The notes below the pieces were generated by a model. The model was not told the DNA's origin, did not search any database, and saw only the letters and a list, made by a program, of their open reading frames with translations. Positions 17,047-26,535 of a stretch of DNA of 45,077 bases are shown in pieces (the stretch's first letter is position 1; each line of letters starts with the position of its first letter). Source of the stretch: PUPG01 sp031323845 (lineage in GTDB: Bacteria > Bacteroidota > Bacteroidia > Bacteroidales > UBA7960); the NCBI GenBank assembly GCA_031323845.1, contig JAVIYP010000021.1:1-45077 (forward strand), written 5' to 3'. Position numbers and translations under genes: made by a program.

Positions 17047-17694
17047 ATGGATTTCAGTATTTTACATATAATCGGATACGTTGCATCAATAATCATCGCA
17101 CTGAGCATGACGATGAGTTCCATTGTTAAATTCCGGATTATTAATCTGGCGGGGGCCAGCCTTTTCTGTGTTTATGGCATATTGATCGGGGCATTACCCG
17201 TTGCCCTGCTCAACGGGTTTATTGCGATAGTGGACATTTATTATCTGGTCAGGATCTTTTCTCAAAAGGAGGCTTTCGATATTCTCTGGGTGAGAAGCGA
17301 TAATAAATACCTTCTGCGTTTCCTGGATTTCTATCAGCAGGATATTGTAAGGTTCTTTCCCGGCTTTACCTACCAGCCGGAGCGAAACACCCACAGCTTT
17401 TTTATTCTGCGCAATATGGCTGTGGCAGGGCTCTTCCTCGGGAGGCGCGAAAACAGCGACATCCTCTATGTAGCGCTCGATTATGTCATCAGCGAATACC
17501 GCGATTTCAAAAACGGCAAGTTTATTTTTCATCGCCTTCAGGACAAAATTATTGACGATGGATTCCGGAAGATCATCACCCGTGGACATACCTCTCAACA
17601 TAAAAGATACTTAAAAAAGTTGGGCTTCAGGGAGCTTGAAAATGGTTGTTTTGAAATGAAGCTTCCGGAGAAAAAGAAGACCGGCACAATTTAG
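17047..17694 (+). CDS. YgjV-like inner-membrane protein with C-terminal GNAT-like domain
   Basis: 215 residues. Residues 1-72 form about three hydrophobic helices (IIGYVASIIIALSMTMSS, INLAGASLFCVYGIL, LPVALLNGFIAIVDIYYLV), resembling the YgjV membrane-protein family. From about 85 to 205 the sequence is soluble and looks like a GNAT N-acetyltransferase fold: short strands, LDYVISEYRDFKNGKF around the acetyl-CoA loop position, and a terminal KRYLKKLGFREL. The canonical acetyl-CoA loop Q/RxxGxG/A is not intact, so catalysis is uncertain. It is a single-gene unit with its own promoter box and terminator. The function is unknown. Confidence 0.65.
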   Translation: MDFSILHIIGYVASIIIALSMTMSSIVKFRIINLAGASLFCVYGILIGALPVALLNGFIAIVDIYYLVRIFSQKEAFDILWVRSDNKYLLRFLDFYQQDIVRFFPGFTYQPERNTHSFFILRNMAVAGLFLGRRENSDILYVALDYVISEYRDFKNGKFIFHRLQDKIIDDGFRKIITRGHTSQHKRYLKKLGFRELENGCFEMKLPEKKKTGTI

Positions 17695-17695
17695 T

Positions 17696-17725
17696 CTGCA
17701 AGGAACCCCGTCTTGCAGGATTTTT
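17696..17725 (+). terminator. Rho-independent terminator after ygjV-like gene
   Basis: Arms CTGCAAG (17696-17702) and CTTGCAG (17712-17718) enclose a 9-nt loop, followed by GA and five T residues. It sits immediately after the stop codon. Confidence 0.55.
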
Positions 17726-17792
17726 ACTTCACTATGTCTGAACCAGTTAAATTTTCCCGGCATTTATGGCAAACCGCTTGGTCTTTTTTAGC

Positions 17793-17800
17793 TATATTTG
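17793..17800 (+). promoter_or_regulatory. Candidate -7 box before C25 protease gene
   Basis: TATATTTG matches TAnnTTTG and lies 47 bp upstream of the protease ATG. No well-spaced -33 TTTG was found. Confidence 0.4.
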
Positions 17801-17847
17801 CGGCTTATGTTGCCTTTTAACTCAAGTATTCACTAAGTTCTCTCAAA

Positions 17848-20800
17848 ATGAAAAAACGTTTCCTTACTTACTGTTTTCTTTTGGTGGTATTTGTTTCCCA
17901 TACCATCGCACAATCAAACTGGACTCCTATTGGCAGTGAATTGCCAAAAGCTGCACAGGTGGAACTCGTCAGCAGCAACATCCAGGAAAACATTATTCAC
18001 CTGTCGCTGGACGGCTTCAAGCAGGTGCCCCTTGAGACACCCAGAGGCACAGCTATGAAAATTTCTGTTCAGGGTGGTGTTCAGCTCTTTGAAACGGGGA
18101 TGCCCGATTTGTCAAAAGTGGTGAGATCAATCATCATTCCTGACCTGGATGCGATGCAGCTCACTATTCTTGATGCAAAATACACAGAATTTGAAAACAT
18201 TGAGATAGCTCCCTCAAAGGGACATTTCAACCGCAACATAAGGCCCGAAGATGTTCTGTTCGTTTACGGAGATGCCTACACCACAGATGCTTTCTGGCCA
18301 GGTCAGCTGGCTAGCCTGGAAGACCCGTTCATCATGAGGGATTTTCGCGGCCAAAGCATTTCGTTCTATCCGTTTCAGTACAATCCGGTAACTAAAACAC
18401 TGAGGGTGTACACAGATATTGTTGTGGAGGTGAAATCTACCGGCAAGGAAGGCCTGGAACCGCTTGTGCGCAAAAGCGAAGAGATCAGGATAGAGAGAGA
18501 GTTTGGAAGGGTGTATGAACGCTTTTTCCTTAACATGCAGCAAGCATCCAAATCGTACCCCATGCTTGAGGGCGAAGAAGGCAGCCTGCTGATCATTGCG
18601 TTTGATGCTTTTATGGAGGCTATGCAGCCGTTTGTGGACTGGAAGCGAACCATAGGCCGCAGAACCGAGATCGTGCCAAAGTCTGTGGCAGGTGCCAATG
18701 CCACTGCCATCAAAAATTTTGTTGCCAGTTACTATGCAGAAAACGACGACTTTGCCTATCTCCTTCTGGTTGGCGACGGCCCGCAGATACCGCCCATGTC
18801 CACCTCCAATGGTCATTCTGACAATGCCTACGGTTTCCTGGTGGGATCAAACTCATACAACGACATTTTCGTAGGCCGTTTCTCAGCTGAAACGGTGGCG
18901 CATGTGGAGACACAGGTGCAACGCATGATTGAATACGAAAGAGACCTTGACGAGAGTGACACCTGGTTAAGTACAGGTATCGGTATTGCTCGCAATGAAG
19001 GCACAGGTTCAGGACATCATGGCGAGAACGATTATGTGCATATGGATTTTGTCAGGGACACCCTGCTCAATTACACCTATGATGTGGTTCACCGGAATTA
19101 TGACGGGAATGTGCCCGGCGTGCCCAACACCACAGCTGCACAAATCAGCGCAAACATCAATGCCGGGGCATCTACCATCAATTTCTGCAACCACGGATCG
19201 GTAACAGGCTGGAGCGTGGCAGGGTACAACATCAACCATGTTAACCAGCTCACCAACATCGGCAAACTGCCTTACATACAGTCTGTAGCCTGCGTAAACG
19301 GTAACTTTGTAAACAATTTCTGTTTTGCGGAAGCCTGGATGCGGGCCACACACAACGGTCAGCCGACCGGTGCTGTCGGAATTATGGCCGCAACGATCAA
19401 CCAGCCCTGGCAGCCCCCCATGTGCGGCCAGGACGAGATGGTAAGCATCAAAACGGAAGCCAGCATCCCGCACGGATCTACCATCAAGAGAACCTATGGC
19501 GGTATTTCCATCAACGGAAGCATGTTTATGATTCCTCAATATGGGACACAGGGCATCCGGACTCACGAAACCTGGATCCTTTTTGGAGACCCGACCCTGA
19601 TGGTAAGGACTGCAGCTCCTCAACCGTTTCAACCCGACTATAACCCCGTTGCCCTGATCGGATGGAGCTCCTTTACCGTATCCGGCCTGGATGATGGCGC
19701 AGTAGTTGCTTTTACCGTGCCAAATGGAGAAGGTGAGGTGGAGATCCTGGGAACCGCCACCGCTGCAAATGGCGTTGCCACTGTGGTATTCGACCAACCG
19801 CTCAGCGAACCGGCCATGGCAACACTGGCCATTACCGGATTCAATAAAATCACCTACATCAACGAAGAAATAAGCGTCATTCCCCCGGAAGGACCCTATG
19901 TGCTGCTCAGTAGTTTCGACATAGCAGGCGAAACATATTACAACGAAACCATTAGCTTTAACCTCGAACTTGAAAATGTGGGCATTCACACTGCCGAAGA
20001 CCTGGTCGTTATCCTTTCTTCGGATGATGAGTACGTCCATATCCTGGAAGGCACCTACAACTGGGGCGACCTGCAGGAATACACCAGCGAAGCGCGCACC
20101 GGCCTCTTCCAGGTACACATCGACAAGAACATCCCCGACCAGCACAAACCGGTGTTTGAGCTGACCTTTATGGATGCTGCTGAAGACCTCTGGTATGGCA
20201 CTATGAATTTTACCGCCAGTGCACCCAATTATGAAATTCTCTCGGTTATTGTTGACGACGAAGCAACCGGCAACAACAACGGCACCCTGGATCCCGGTGA
20301 AATTGCACACCTCCATATAACCGTCAAAAACACTGGTCATGCCGGCATTACAGAGCTGATGGCAAGTGGCACCCCGCAAACAGACAACCTCGTGTTTCTG
20401 GACGAATATGTCACTGTGGGCGATCTGGAAACCGGCGAGGAAAAAACAGTGGTGATCACCGTTATGGGAAGCCATTTATCGCTTCCTGAAACAACCGAAA
20501 TATTTACACTGGACCTTTTCAAAACAGACTATCTCAACGAAAATGAGATAAGCCTTGTAGTGGGCATACTTCCTGTATATCTTATGGGGCAGGATAATTT
20601 TGTGATGTCGTGTTTCGGTAAGTTTTACGACTCCGGCGGTCCCGACGGCAATTACTCAGCCAACGACGACCACCTGGTGACCTTCTACCCTGCACATCCC
20701 GGAAATCAGTTGCATTTCGTTTTTGATGCGTTTCATATAGAAGAAAGCAACAATTGCCAGGGTGATTTTCTCAGAATCTATGACGGTCCCAACACTTCCT

Positions 20801-22431
20801 GGCCACTTATTGGAACGTATTGTGGTGAAAACAGTCCCGGTGCCTTCACCAGCAGCAATTCACAAGGTGCTGTAACATTCCGCTTCAAGTCAAACACATC
20901 CAACACCTTCCCGGGCTGGGAAGCAAGATTCTACTGCACCGACCCCCCGCTTGTTTTCGAAAACATCAGTGCCTATCCCCAGGATATCTGTGAAGGAAGC
21001 CAGGCACAGCTGTCGGCTATGTCAACCGGCGGTGGAGACCACCTAAGCTTCCTCTGGTCACCGGCCGAAAGCCTCGACAATCCGAATATTCCAACACCGG
21101 TTGCATCTCCGGCTGAAACAACGGAATATACCCTGGAGCTTTCAGACGGTGAAACCACAATTTCTGAAACAATCACCATTTACGTCCATCCCTATCCTTC
21201 AGTGTCTTTGGGCGACACCATTTACGCCAGCATTTACGAACCGGTAATCCTGGATGCCGGCAACGGAGACCTGGAGTACCTTTGGAGCGACGGTTCCACC
21301 GGGCAATACCTGACCGTAAATTATCATGACTATATGAGCAGCGTCGTAAACATTTCTGTCGTTGTCACCAATCCCTACGGTTGCTCCGATGAGGACGAAG
21401 TGGTTATCATATTTGAAGAAGGCGATGTGTTTATGGTAAGCTTCATCGTTACCGATGAATTTGACCAACCCGTCACGGATGCCGTTATCACATTGGGCAC
21501 TGACACCAACGAGGCAGGAGACTATGTCTTTATGGTGCACGAGCCCGGCAATTACAGCTATACCGTAAGCAGGACCTGTATGTTAACAGCCGTGGGTGAA
21601 GCGCTCATTGAAGACGATAAAGAGATTGATGTTCAGCTTAATGAACTTGTTGGAGATGCCAACGGAGACGGCCAGGTGAATATTCTTGATGTGATTACGA
21701 TAGTTAACTATTTCACCGGCGTAGAGGATGAGGTGGCTTGTTTTGATAACGCCGACGCCAATAATGATGGAGTCATCAATATTCTTGATATCATCATCAT
21801 TACCAACATCTTCTCAGACAGCAAAGACCTGAGGTTTGCAATGCTGACCTCAGAAACTGCCGGTCTTAGAACAGACGGTTCAGGTATAAGCCTGCAAAGC
21901 GACGGAACACTTGCCGGCCTTCAGTTTGAACTGCAGGGTACTGCGCTTGGCGATCTGAAGATGGAGCTTGTCTCTTCTGATCATGAGATAGTGTATAACT
22001 ACACTAACGGAAGAATTAAGGCAATGATCTTTAGCATGAACAATACGCCGCTGCCTGAGGGTGATGTCCGTATCGTAAACTTCAACAAGCACATTCAAGA
22101 TATTCAATGGATTGAGGCTATGGCGGGTAACCTCATTGCAGAGGAAGTGCCGCTGATGCTGTATCATGAGGTGACGACAGACCTGACTGAACATCATGAG
22201 CCTGTGTTTAAGCTTTATCCGAATCCTGTCCGTTCAACGCTGCATGTTGAATCAAATGAAACCATCAGGCAGATCCGGATAATCGATCTTAACGGTCAGC
22301 TTATACAGTCGTACCCGGTCAACAACCGGAGCATAGAATTGAATGTCAGCGAATTATTCACAGGCTTGTATTTCGTTGAAATCTTTACCGACACCGGTGT
22401 GACTACAAGGAGGGTTCATATCATACGGTAA
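17848..22431 (+). CDS. Gingipain-like C25 cysteine protease, multidomain, T9SS-secreted
   Basis: 1,527 residues. A signal peptide (about 1-21, ending SHTIAQ) is followed by a gingipain-type propeptide to about residue 240. The peptidase C25 domain (about 245-600) has the catalytic histidine H449 in NHGSVTGW and cysteine C482 in VACVNGNF, then GAVGIMAATINQPW and ETWILFGDPTLMVRT, as in Rgp/Kgp. Next come Ig-like domains (about 605-910), a CUB-like domain (about 920-1030, with two pairs of cysteines), PKD/Ig-like repeats (about 1035-1190), a carboxypeptidase-regulatory-like stretch, a dockerin-like pair of calcium loops (about 1269-1325, GDANGDGQVNILD and ADANNDGVINILD), and a type IX sorting tail (1453-1527, from FKLYPNP). 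It is probably secreted and anchored at the cell surface as a protein-degrading enzyme. It is a single gene between promoter and terminator. Confidence 0.88.
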   Translation: MKKRFLTYCFLLVVFVSHTIAQSNWTPIGSELPKAAQVELVSSNIQENIIHLSLDGFKQVPLETPRGTAMKISVQGGVQLFETGMPDLSKVVRSIIIPDLDAMQLTILDAKYTEFENIEIAPSKGHFNRNIRPEDVLFVYGDAYTTDAFWPGQLASLEDPFIMRDFRGQSISFYPFQYNPVTKTLRVYTDIVVEVKSTGKEGLEPLVRKSEEIRIEREFGRVYERFFLNMQQASKSYPMLEGEEGSLLIIAFDAFMEAMQPFVDWKRTIGRRTEIVPKSVAGANATAIKNFVASYYAENDDFAYLLLVGDGPQIPPMSTSNGHSDNAYGFLVGSNSYNDIFVGRFSAETVAHVETQVQRMIEYERDLDESDTWLSTGIGIARNEGTGSGHHGENDYVHMDFVRDTLLNYTYDVVHRNYDGNVPGVPNTTAAQISANINAGASTINFCNHGSVTGWSVAGYNINHVNQLTNIGKLPYIQSVACVNGNFVNNFCFAEAWMRATHNGQPTGAVGIMAATINQPWQPPMCGQDEMVSIKTEASIPHGSTIKRTYGGISINGSMFMIPQYGTQGIRTHETWILFGDPTLMVRTAAPQPFQPDYNPVALIGWSSFTVSGLDDGAVVAFTVPNGEGEVEILGTATAANGVATVVFDQPLSEPAMATLAITGFNKITYINEEISVIPPEGPYVLLSSFDIAGETYYNETISFNLELENVGIHTAEDLVVILSSDDEYVHILEGTYNWGDLQEYTSEARTGLFQVHIDKNIPDQHKPVFELTFMDAAEDLWYGTMNFTASAPNYEILSVIVDDEATGNNNGTLDPGEIAHLHITVKNTGHAGITELMASGTPQTDNLVFLDEYVTVGDLETGEEKTVVITVMGSHLSLPETTEIFTLDLFKTDYLNENEISLVVGILPVYLMGQDNFVMSCFGKFYDSGGPDGNYSANDDHLVTFYPAHPGNQLHFVFDAFHIEESNNCQGDFLRIYDGPNTSWPLIGTYCGENSPGAFTSSNSQGAVTFRFKSNTSNTFPGWEARFYCTDPPLVFENISAYPQDICEGSQAQLSAMSTGGGDHLSFLWSPAESLDNPNIPTPVASPAETTEYTLELSDGETTISETITIYVHPYPSVSLGDTIYASIYEPVILDAGNGDLEYLWSDGSTGQYLTVNYHDYMSSVVNISVVVTNPYGCSDEDEVVIIFEEGDVFMVSFIVTDEFDQPVTDAVITLGTDTNEAGDYVFMVHEPGNYSYTVSRTCMLTAVGEALIEDDKEIDVQLNELVGDANGDGQVNILDVITIVNYFTGVEDEVACFDNADANNDGVINILDIIIITNIFSDSKDLRFAMLTSETAGLRTDGSGISLQSDGTLAGLQFELQGTALGDLKMELVSSDHEIVYNYTNGRIKAMIFSMNNTPLPEGDVRIVNFNKHIQDIQWIEAMAGNLIAEEVPLMLYHEVTTDLTEHHEPVFKLYPNPVRSTLHVESNETIRQIRIIDLNGQLIQSYPVNNRSIELNVSELFTGLYFVEIFTDTGVTTRRVHIIR

Positions 22432-22458
22432 TTTCACAGAAAAACCCATGTTTTTTTT

Positions 22459-22491
22459 AAAAAAAAGGAGACGCTAATGTCTCCTTTTTTT
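22459..22491 (+). terminator. Strong Rho-independent terminator after protease gene
   Basis: Perfect 13-bp stem AAAAAAAGGAGAC / GTCTCCTTTTTTT with a 6-nt GCTAAT loop, ending in a run of T. It is located 28 bp after the protease stop. The A-rich left arm makes it plausibly bidirectional. It isolates the protease from the porin gene. Confidence 0.85.
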
Positions 22492-22523
22492 ACTTTTACA
22501 AAACAACCAAAACCATCACTCTT

Positions 22524-23771
22524 ATGAAAAGAAACATATGTTTTTTCACACTTATTTTGTTGTTTTCACAGGTCAATGCCCAGTTTTCGATGGAAGCCCA
22601 GCTCCGACCGAGGGCTGAGTTCAGGGACGGCTACCGGCTGCTGCCGGCTGAAGACAGCAAACCTGCCGGCCAGGTGAACCAGCGAACACGGCTAACGCTC
22701 AACTACAAGCATGAAGACAGGATCTCCGCCGGCATATCCATTCAGGATCTGCGCATCTGGGGACAAGACCCGCAAATGACCACCGAGCCATCCTTTGGTC
22801 TTTATGAAGCCTGGGTTGGCCTTCAGTTTACCGATCAGATAAGCATTAAAGCCGGGCGGCAGGAACTGAGGTACGACAACCAGCGACTGCTCGCCATCAA
22901 CGACTGGGCGCTCACAGGCCGCACCCATGATGCGCTCTTGTTTCAATATGTTTCAGCCGGACCGGCAAAAACCCGGCTGCACATCGGCAGCGCTTTCAAC
23001 CAAAGTCATAACAGGCTGTTTGGCACCGACTACGAGGTAAACAATTACAAAATCCTCAACTTCATCTGGTTCAATACAAACCTGTCTTCTTCAACAAACA
23101 CATCATTACTGGCCATAGCCGACGGTTACCAGCACCCAAATAAGCCGGAAGAGTTAAACGTGCGGTTTACCTGGTCGGGATTCCTTACCTATCAGACCGG
23201 GGCGTTGCAGCTGCGCCTCAACCCTGCATACCAACATGGAAAAACCGTTACGGGACAAGGCATCAGCGCTTTTTATTTCATGACAGAAGCCGACTACAGC
23301 TTCACCGGCAGAATCCGTTCAACGCTTGGAATTGAATTGTTTTCCGGCAATGATGCCGGTGATCCGGGAGATAAGTTCAACGCGTTCAGTGACCTCTATG
23401 GCGTAGGACACGGCCGAAACGGTTTCATGGACTATTTCACCAGCTTTCCGGCCCATACGAACAACGCAGGGCTGATCAACCCATTTATCAGAAACAACTT
23501 CCGGCTCTCTGAGCAATGGCTGTTGTCGGCAGACCTTCACCTGTTCTTCCTTCAAAACAATTATATTCACCAGGGAGAGATCGTTGACAACTATCTGGGT
23601 ACAGAGATTGACTTCACACTGAACTACAGCTTCAACAGCTTCACGAGGATCATTATGGGCTACAGTATGATGTTCGGAACGGAGTCCATGGAAGCCATCA
23701 AAGGGGGCAGCAAAGACGAATTGGCACATTGGGCTTTTGTTATGATAAGGATGACGCCCAAGTTCCTGTAG
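22524..23771 (+). CDS. Outer-membrane beta-barrel porin, alginate-export family type
   Basis: 415 residues. A signal peptide of about 19 residues ends VNAQ. The rest alternates short amphipathic strands, with a start typical of the alginate-export porin family (MEAQLRPRAEFRDGY, NQRTRLTLNYKHED, ISIQDLRIWGQ, KAGRQELRYDNQRL). It is likely a 16-18-stranded channel for a small anionic or nitrogenous solute. It follows the protease terminator by 32 bp and precedes a dihydropyrimidinase-like gene by 119 bp, so co-function with that enzyme is possible but unproven. The substrate is unknown. Confidence 0.7.
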   Translation: MKRNICFFTLILLFSQVNAQFSMEAQLRPRAEFRDGYRLLPAEDSKPAGQVNQRTRLTLNYKHEDRISAGISIQDLRIWGQDPQMTTEPSFGLYEAWVGLQFTDQISIKAGRQELRYDNQRLLAINDWALTGRTHDALLFQYVSAGPAKTRLHIGSAFNQSHNRLFGTDYEVNNYKILNFIWFNTNLSSSTNTSLLAIADGYQHPNKPEELNVRFTWSGFLTYQTGALQLRLNPAYQHGKTVTGQGISAFYFMTEADYSFTGRIRSTLGIELFSGNDAGDPGDKFNAFSDLYGVGHGRNGFMDYFTSFPAHTNNAGLINPFIRNNFRLSEQWLLSADLHLFFLQNNYIHQGEIVDNYLGTEIDFTLNYSFNSFTRIIMGYSMMFGTESMEAIKGGSKDELAHWAFVMIRMTPKFL

Positions 23772-23890
23772 GCTTTAAGCGTTCAGGAACAACAACGTAA
23801 TCCATAAAAAAGGAACAGTCTTAAAACAGCAGGTTCCAGTAATATCTCCATTCAGTAAAAGGATTTGTCATAACGTAAAAATGTTCTTAT

Positions 23891-25204
23891 ATGGCCGTAC
23901 TTGTCAGTAATGCTTTTATTGTGAATGCAGAAGAGAGTTTTCACGCCGACATTCTTATTGAAGATGACAAGGTGAAATCCATTGCGAAGGGCATCAGGGC
24001 GGACTCCCGTAAAGAGCTCATTCACCTTGATGCTTCCGGTAAGATTGTGATGCCCGGCGGCGTCGATCCACATGTGCACATGCAGTTACCTACAGGCGCC
24101 GGTTATTCGTCCGATGACTTCCTTACAGGCAGCAGGGCTGCTCTTAAAGGCGGCACCACTACCCTGATTGACTTTGTGACCCCAAAGCGGGGACAGTCAC
24201 TCACAGAGGCGTTAGCCGGGCGAAAGAAAGAAGCAACGAACTGTCTGACAGACTATAGCTTTCATATCAGTCCGGTTGAATGGCGCAGTACTACGGCAGA
24301 CGAGATCAGGGAATGCATCAGCATGGGGTATCGTTCCTTTAAGATTTATATGGCATACAAAGACAGCATCGGTGTCGGCGGAGAAGTCATTGAGAACGTT
24401 ATGCGGGTGATTGCCGGTTCGGGAGCTTTGGTGATCATGCATTGCGAAACGGGTGATGAAATAGAGGAAATGCGGCAACAGCTGGCAAACCAGGGTAAGC
24501 TGAGCCCAGCATCACATCCCTTATCCCGCCCGCCGCATACGGAAAGCCGTGCTGTTGAGCAAGCCATCAGGCTGGCCGGTAAAACAGGTTGTCCGTTATA
24601 CATTGTTCATGTTTCCACTGCCGAATCGGTGGAACTCATCCGTAAGGCCAGGATGGCCGGACAACAAGTAATGGGAGAAGCCTGTCCGCATCATTTGCTG
24701 CTAGATGAATCGCTTTACGACAAGCCTTTTGAGGAGTCTGCACCCTACGTAATGAGTCCGCCTCTGCGCAGCCGGAGACACAGGGATGCCCTCTGGCAAG
24801 GACTGAAGGATGGTACCCTGCAAACCGTTGGCACCGACCATTGTCCCTTTTTAATGAAACAAAAGGCACTGGGACGTCATGATTTCCGGAAGATAGCCAA
24901 CGGTGCGGGAGGTGTCGAACACCGTCTGAGCCTGCTTTACACCTATGGTGTCCTGAGGGAAAAGATAAGCCTGCAGGAACTGGTAAAGCTGTGTTCAACC
25001 AATCCGGCTAAAATTTTCGGTCTCTACCCAAAAAAAGGAGTTATTGCCGAAGGCGCTGACGCCGATCTTGTGATCTGGGATCCAAAAAAACAACAAACCA
25101 TATCAGCAAAAAGCCACCACCAGAACTGCGACCATAACATCTATGAAGGATTTAAAACCACCGGCTATCCGGAGCAGGTGATCCTAAAAGGAAGGTTGCT
25201 GTGA
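23891..25204 (+). CDS. hydA: Dihydropyrimidinase-family cyclic amidohydrolase
   Basis: 437 residues, TIM-barrel amidohydrolase. Metal ligands: H61-x-H63 in DPHVHMQL, carboxylated lysine K151 in SFKIYMAYKDS, H in IVHVST, H in ACPHHLLL, and D316 in GTDHCPF. This is the hydantoinase/dihydropyrimidinase pattern; allantoinase is less likely because of the long C-terminal HHQNCDHNIYEGF segment typical of dihydropyrimidinases. It opens the ring of dihydrouracil/hydantoin-like compounds. It resembles HydA of purine/selenium clusters, whose other members (xanthine dehydrogenase, SsnA) lie 18 kb upstream in this window. It reads convergently toward the rnf operon. Confidence 0.85.
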   Translation: MAVLVSNAFIVNAEESFHADILIEDDKVKSIAKGIRADSRKELIHLDASGKIVMPGGVDPHVHMQLPTGAGYSSDDFLTGSRAALKGGTTTLIDFVTPKRGQSLTEALAGRKKEATNCLTDYSFHISPVEWRSTTADEIRECISMGYRSFKIYMAYKDSIGVGGEVIENVMRVIAGSGALVIMHCETGDEIEEMRQQLANQGKLSPASHPLSRPPHTESRAVEQAIRLAGKTGCPLYIVHVSTAESVELIRKARMAGQQVMGEACPHHLLLDESLYDKPFEESAPYVMSPPLRSRRHRDALWQGLKDGTLQTVGTDHCPFLMKQKALGRHDFRKIANGAGGVEHRLSLLYTYGVLREKISLQELVKLCSTNPAKIFGLYPKKGVIAEGADADLVIWDPKKQQTISAKSHHQNCDHNIYEGFKTTGYPEQVILKGRLL

Positions 25205-25353
25205 TTTCTGACCGATAATTAGCACACCCAGTTTATTATTTCATACCGGCCAAACGCTTTTTCAGACCATTACGGCCTGCAGGCAGCATGTGCAGACGCC
25301 GTCAGACGAAGCGTAAGTGTTAGAATAAAGCAGGATACGTTTTTAAAAGCGTG

Positions 25354-25932
25354 TTACACCAGGTTGGCGAACCCCATGAATGCCAGTGCCAGTATTCCGG
25401 CCACTACCAGTGCTGCCGGTGCACCCCGCATTCCTTTGGGCACATCCATCAGGTCGAGGTGTTCGCGGATACCGGCAAACAGGATGATGGTCAGGGCAAA
25501 GCCCAGGGCGTTACCAATGGCAAAAACCACAGCTTGCAGCAAATGGAAACCGAAATCGTCACGGACGGCCAGTATGGTTACACCCAGGATAGCACAGTTG
25601 GTAACGATCAGGGGAAGGAAAATGCCCAGTGCCTGGTACAGGGCCGGACTCACTTTTTTCAGGATCAGCTCTACCATCTGTACCAAAGAGGCTATTACGA
25701 GGATATAAGAGATGGTTTGCATGTACTCAATATCGAGCGGCACCAGGATAAAGTTATAGATAAGGTAGGTGACCAGGGTGGCCAGGGTCATTACAAACAT
25801 GACCGCGCCCGACATGCCCACGGAGGTGGAGACTTTGGCTGAAACACCAAGGTAGGGGCAAATACCCAGAAACTGTGCCAGCACAATATTGTTTACAAAT
25901 ACGGCTCCGATAATAATAATGATATATTCCAT
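25354..25932 (-). CDS. rnfA: Rnf complex membrane subunit RnfA
   Basis: 192 residues with six hydrophobic helices. Cysteines C25 (LGICPYLG) and C113 (LIVTNCAILG) are at the positions that bind an intramembrane 2Fe-2S centre shared with RnfE. It is part of the ion-pumping ferredoxin:NAD+ oxidoreductase, and last in the rnfBCDGEA order, 12 bp after rnfE. Nqr subunit NqrE is the closest alternative, but the RnfB and RnfC genes decide for Rnf. Confidence 0.92.
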   Translation of the reverse strand: MEYIIIIIGAVFVNNIVLAQFLGICPYLGVSAKVSTSVGMSGAVMFVMTLATLVTYLIYNFILVPLDIEYMQTISYILVIASLVQMVELILKKVSPALYQALGIFLPLIVTNCAILGVTILAVRDDFGFHLLQAVVFAIGNALGFALTIILFAGIREHLDLMDVPKGMRGAPAALVVAGILALAFMGFANLV

Positions 25933-25944
25933 GATATATTCCTC

Positions 25945-26532
25945 CTATTCAAGTCTCTTTTTAACAATGTTATTCAGTGCCACCAGGTAGCCGAGGCCGA
26001 TGAAAGCCCCGGGGGCCAGTACAAACACGAGCATTCCGTCGCCGGGGAAGAGCGTCATGCCGAAAAATTCGCCTGCACCAAGGATCTCCCTCACTCCTCC
26101 CAGCAGGGTCAGTGCAAAGGAAAATCCCAGGCCCATGCCGAGACCGTCAACAATGGCGCTGCCGGTGTTGTTCTTGCTCGCAAAGGCTTCTGCACGACCC
26201 ATTACCAGGCAGTTGACCACGATGAGGGGAATGAAAAGGCCCAGCGACTCAAACAGTGCCGGAAGATAGGCTTCCATCACCAGGTCGACTATGGTAACAA
26301 ATGAAGCGATCACAACGATGAAACAAGGGATCCTGACCTTTGAGGGGATCAGATTTTTTATGAGCGAAACCACGATGTTTGAAGACACCAGCACAAACGT
26401 GGTTGCCAGTCCCATACCGAGGCCGTTAAACGCCGAAGTGGTAACCCCAAGTGCCGGGCATAGCCCCAGGAGCAATACAAAAACAGGGTTCTCCCGGATA
26501 AATCCTTTGGTAAAGTTTTGTAGTTGTCCCAT
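25945..26532 (-). CDS. rnfE: Rnf complex membrane subunit RnfE
   Basis: 195-residue paralogue of RnfA with six membrane helices and cysteines C25 (LLGLCPALGVT) and C108 (LIVVNCLVMGR), which complete the membrane 2Fe-2S site. NCLVMGRAEAFA is a strong RnfE/NqrD signature. It begins 3 bp after rnfG, so the genes are translationally coupled. Confidence 0.92.
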   Translation of the reverse strand: MGQLQNFTKGFIRENPVFVLLLGLCPALGVTTSAFNGLGMGLATTFVLVSSNIVVSLIKNLIPSKVRIPCFIVVIASFVTIVDLVMEAYLPALFESLGLFIPLIVVNCLVMGRAEAFASKNNTGSAIVDGLGMGLGFSFALTLLGGVREILGAGEFFGMTLFPGDGMLVFVLAPGAFIGLGYLVALNNIVKKRLE

Positions 26533-26535
26533 AGC

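Noticed and set aside
19009..20475. 488-codon minus-strand open frame inside the protease gene
   Set aside because: Antisense shadow; the + frame carries H449, C482 and continuous domain structure.
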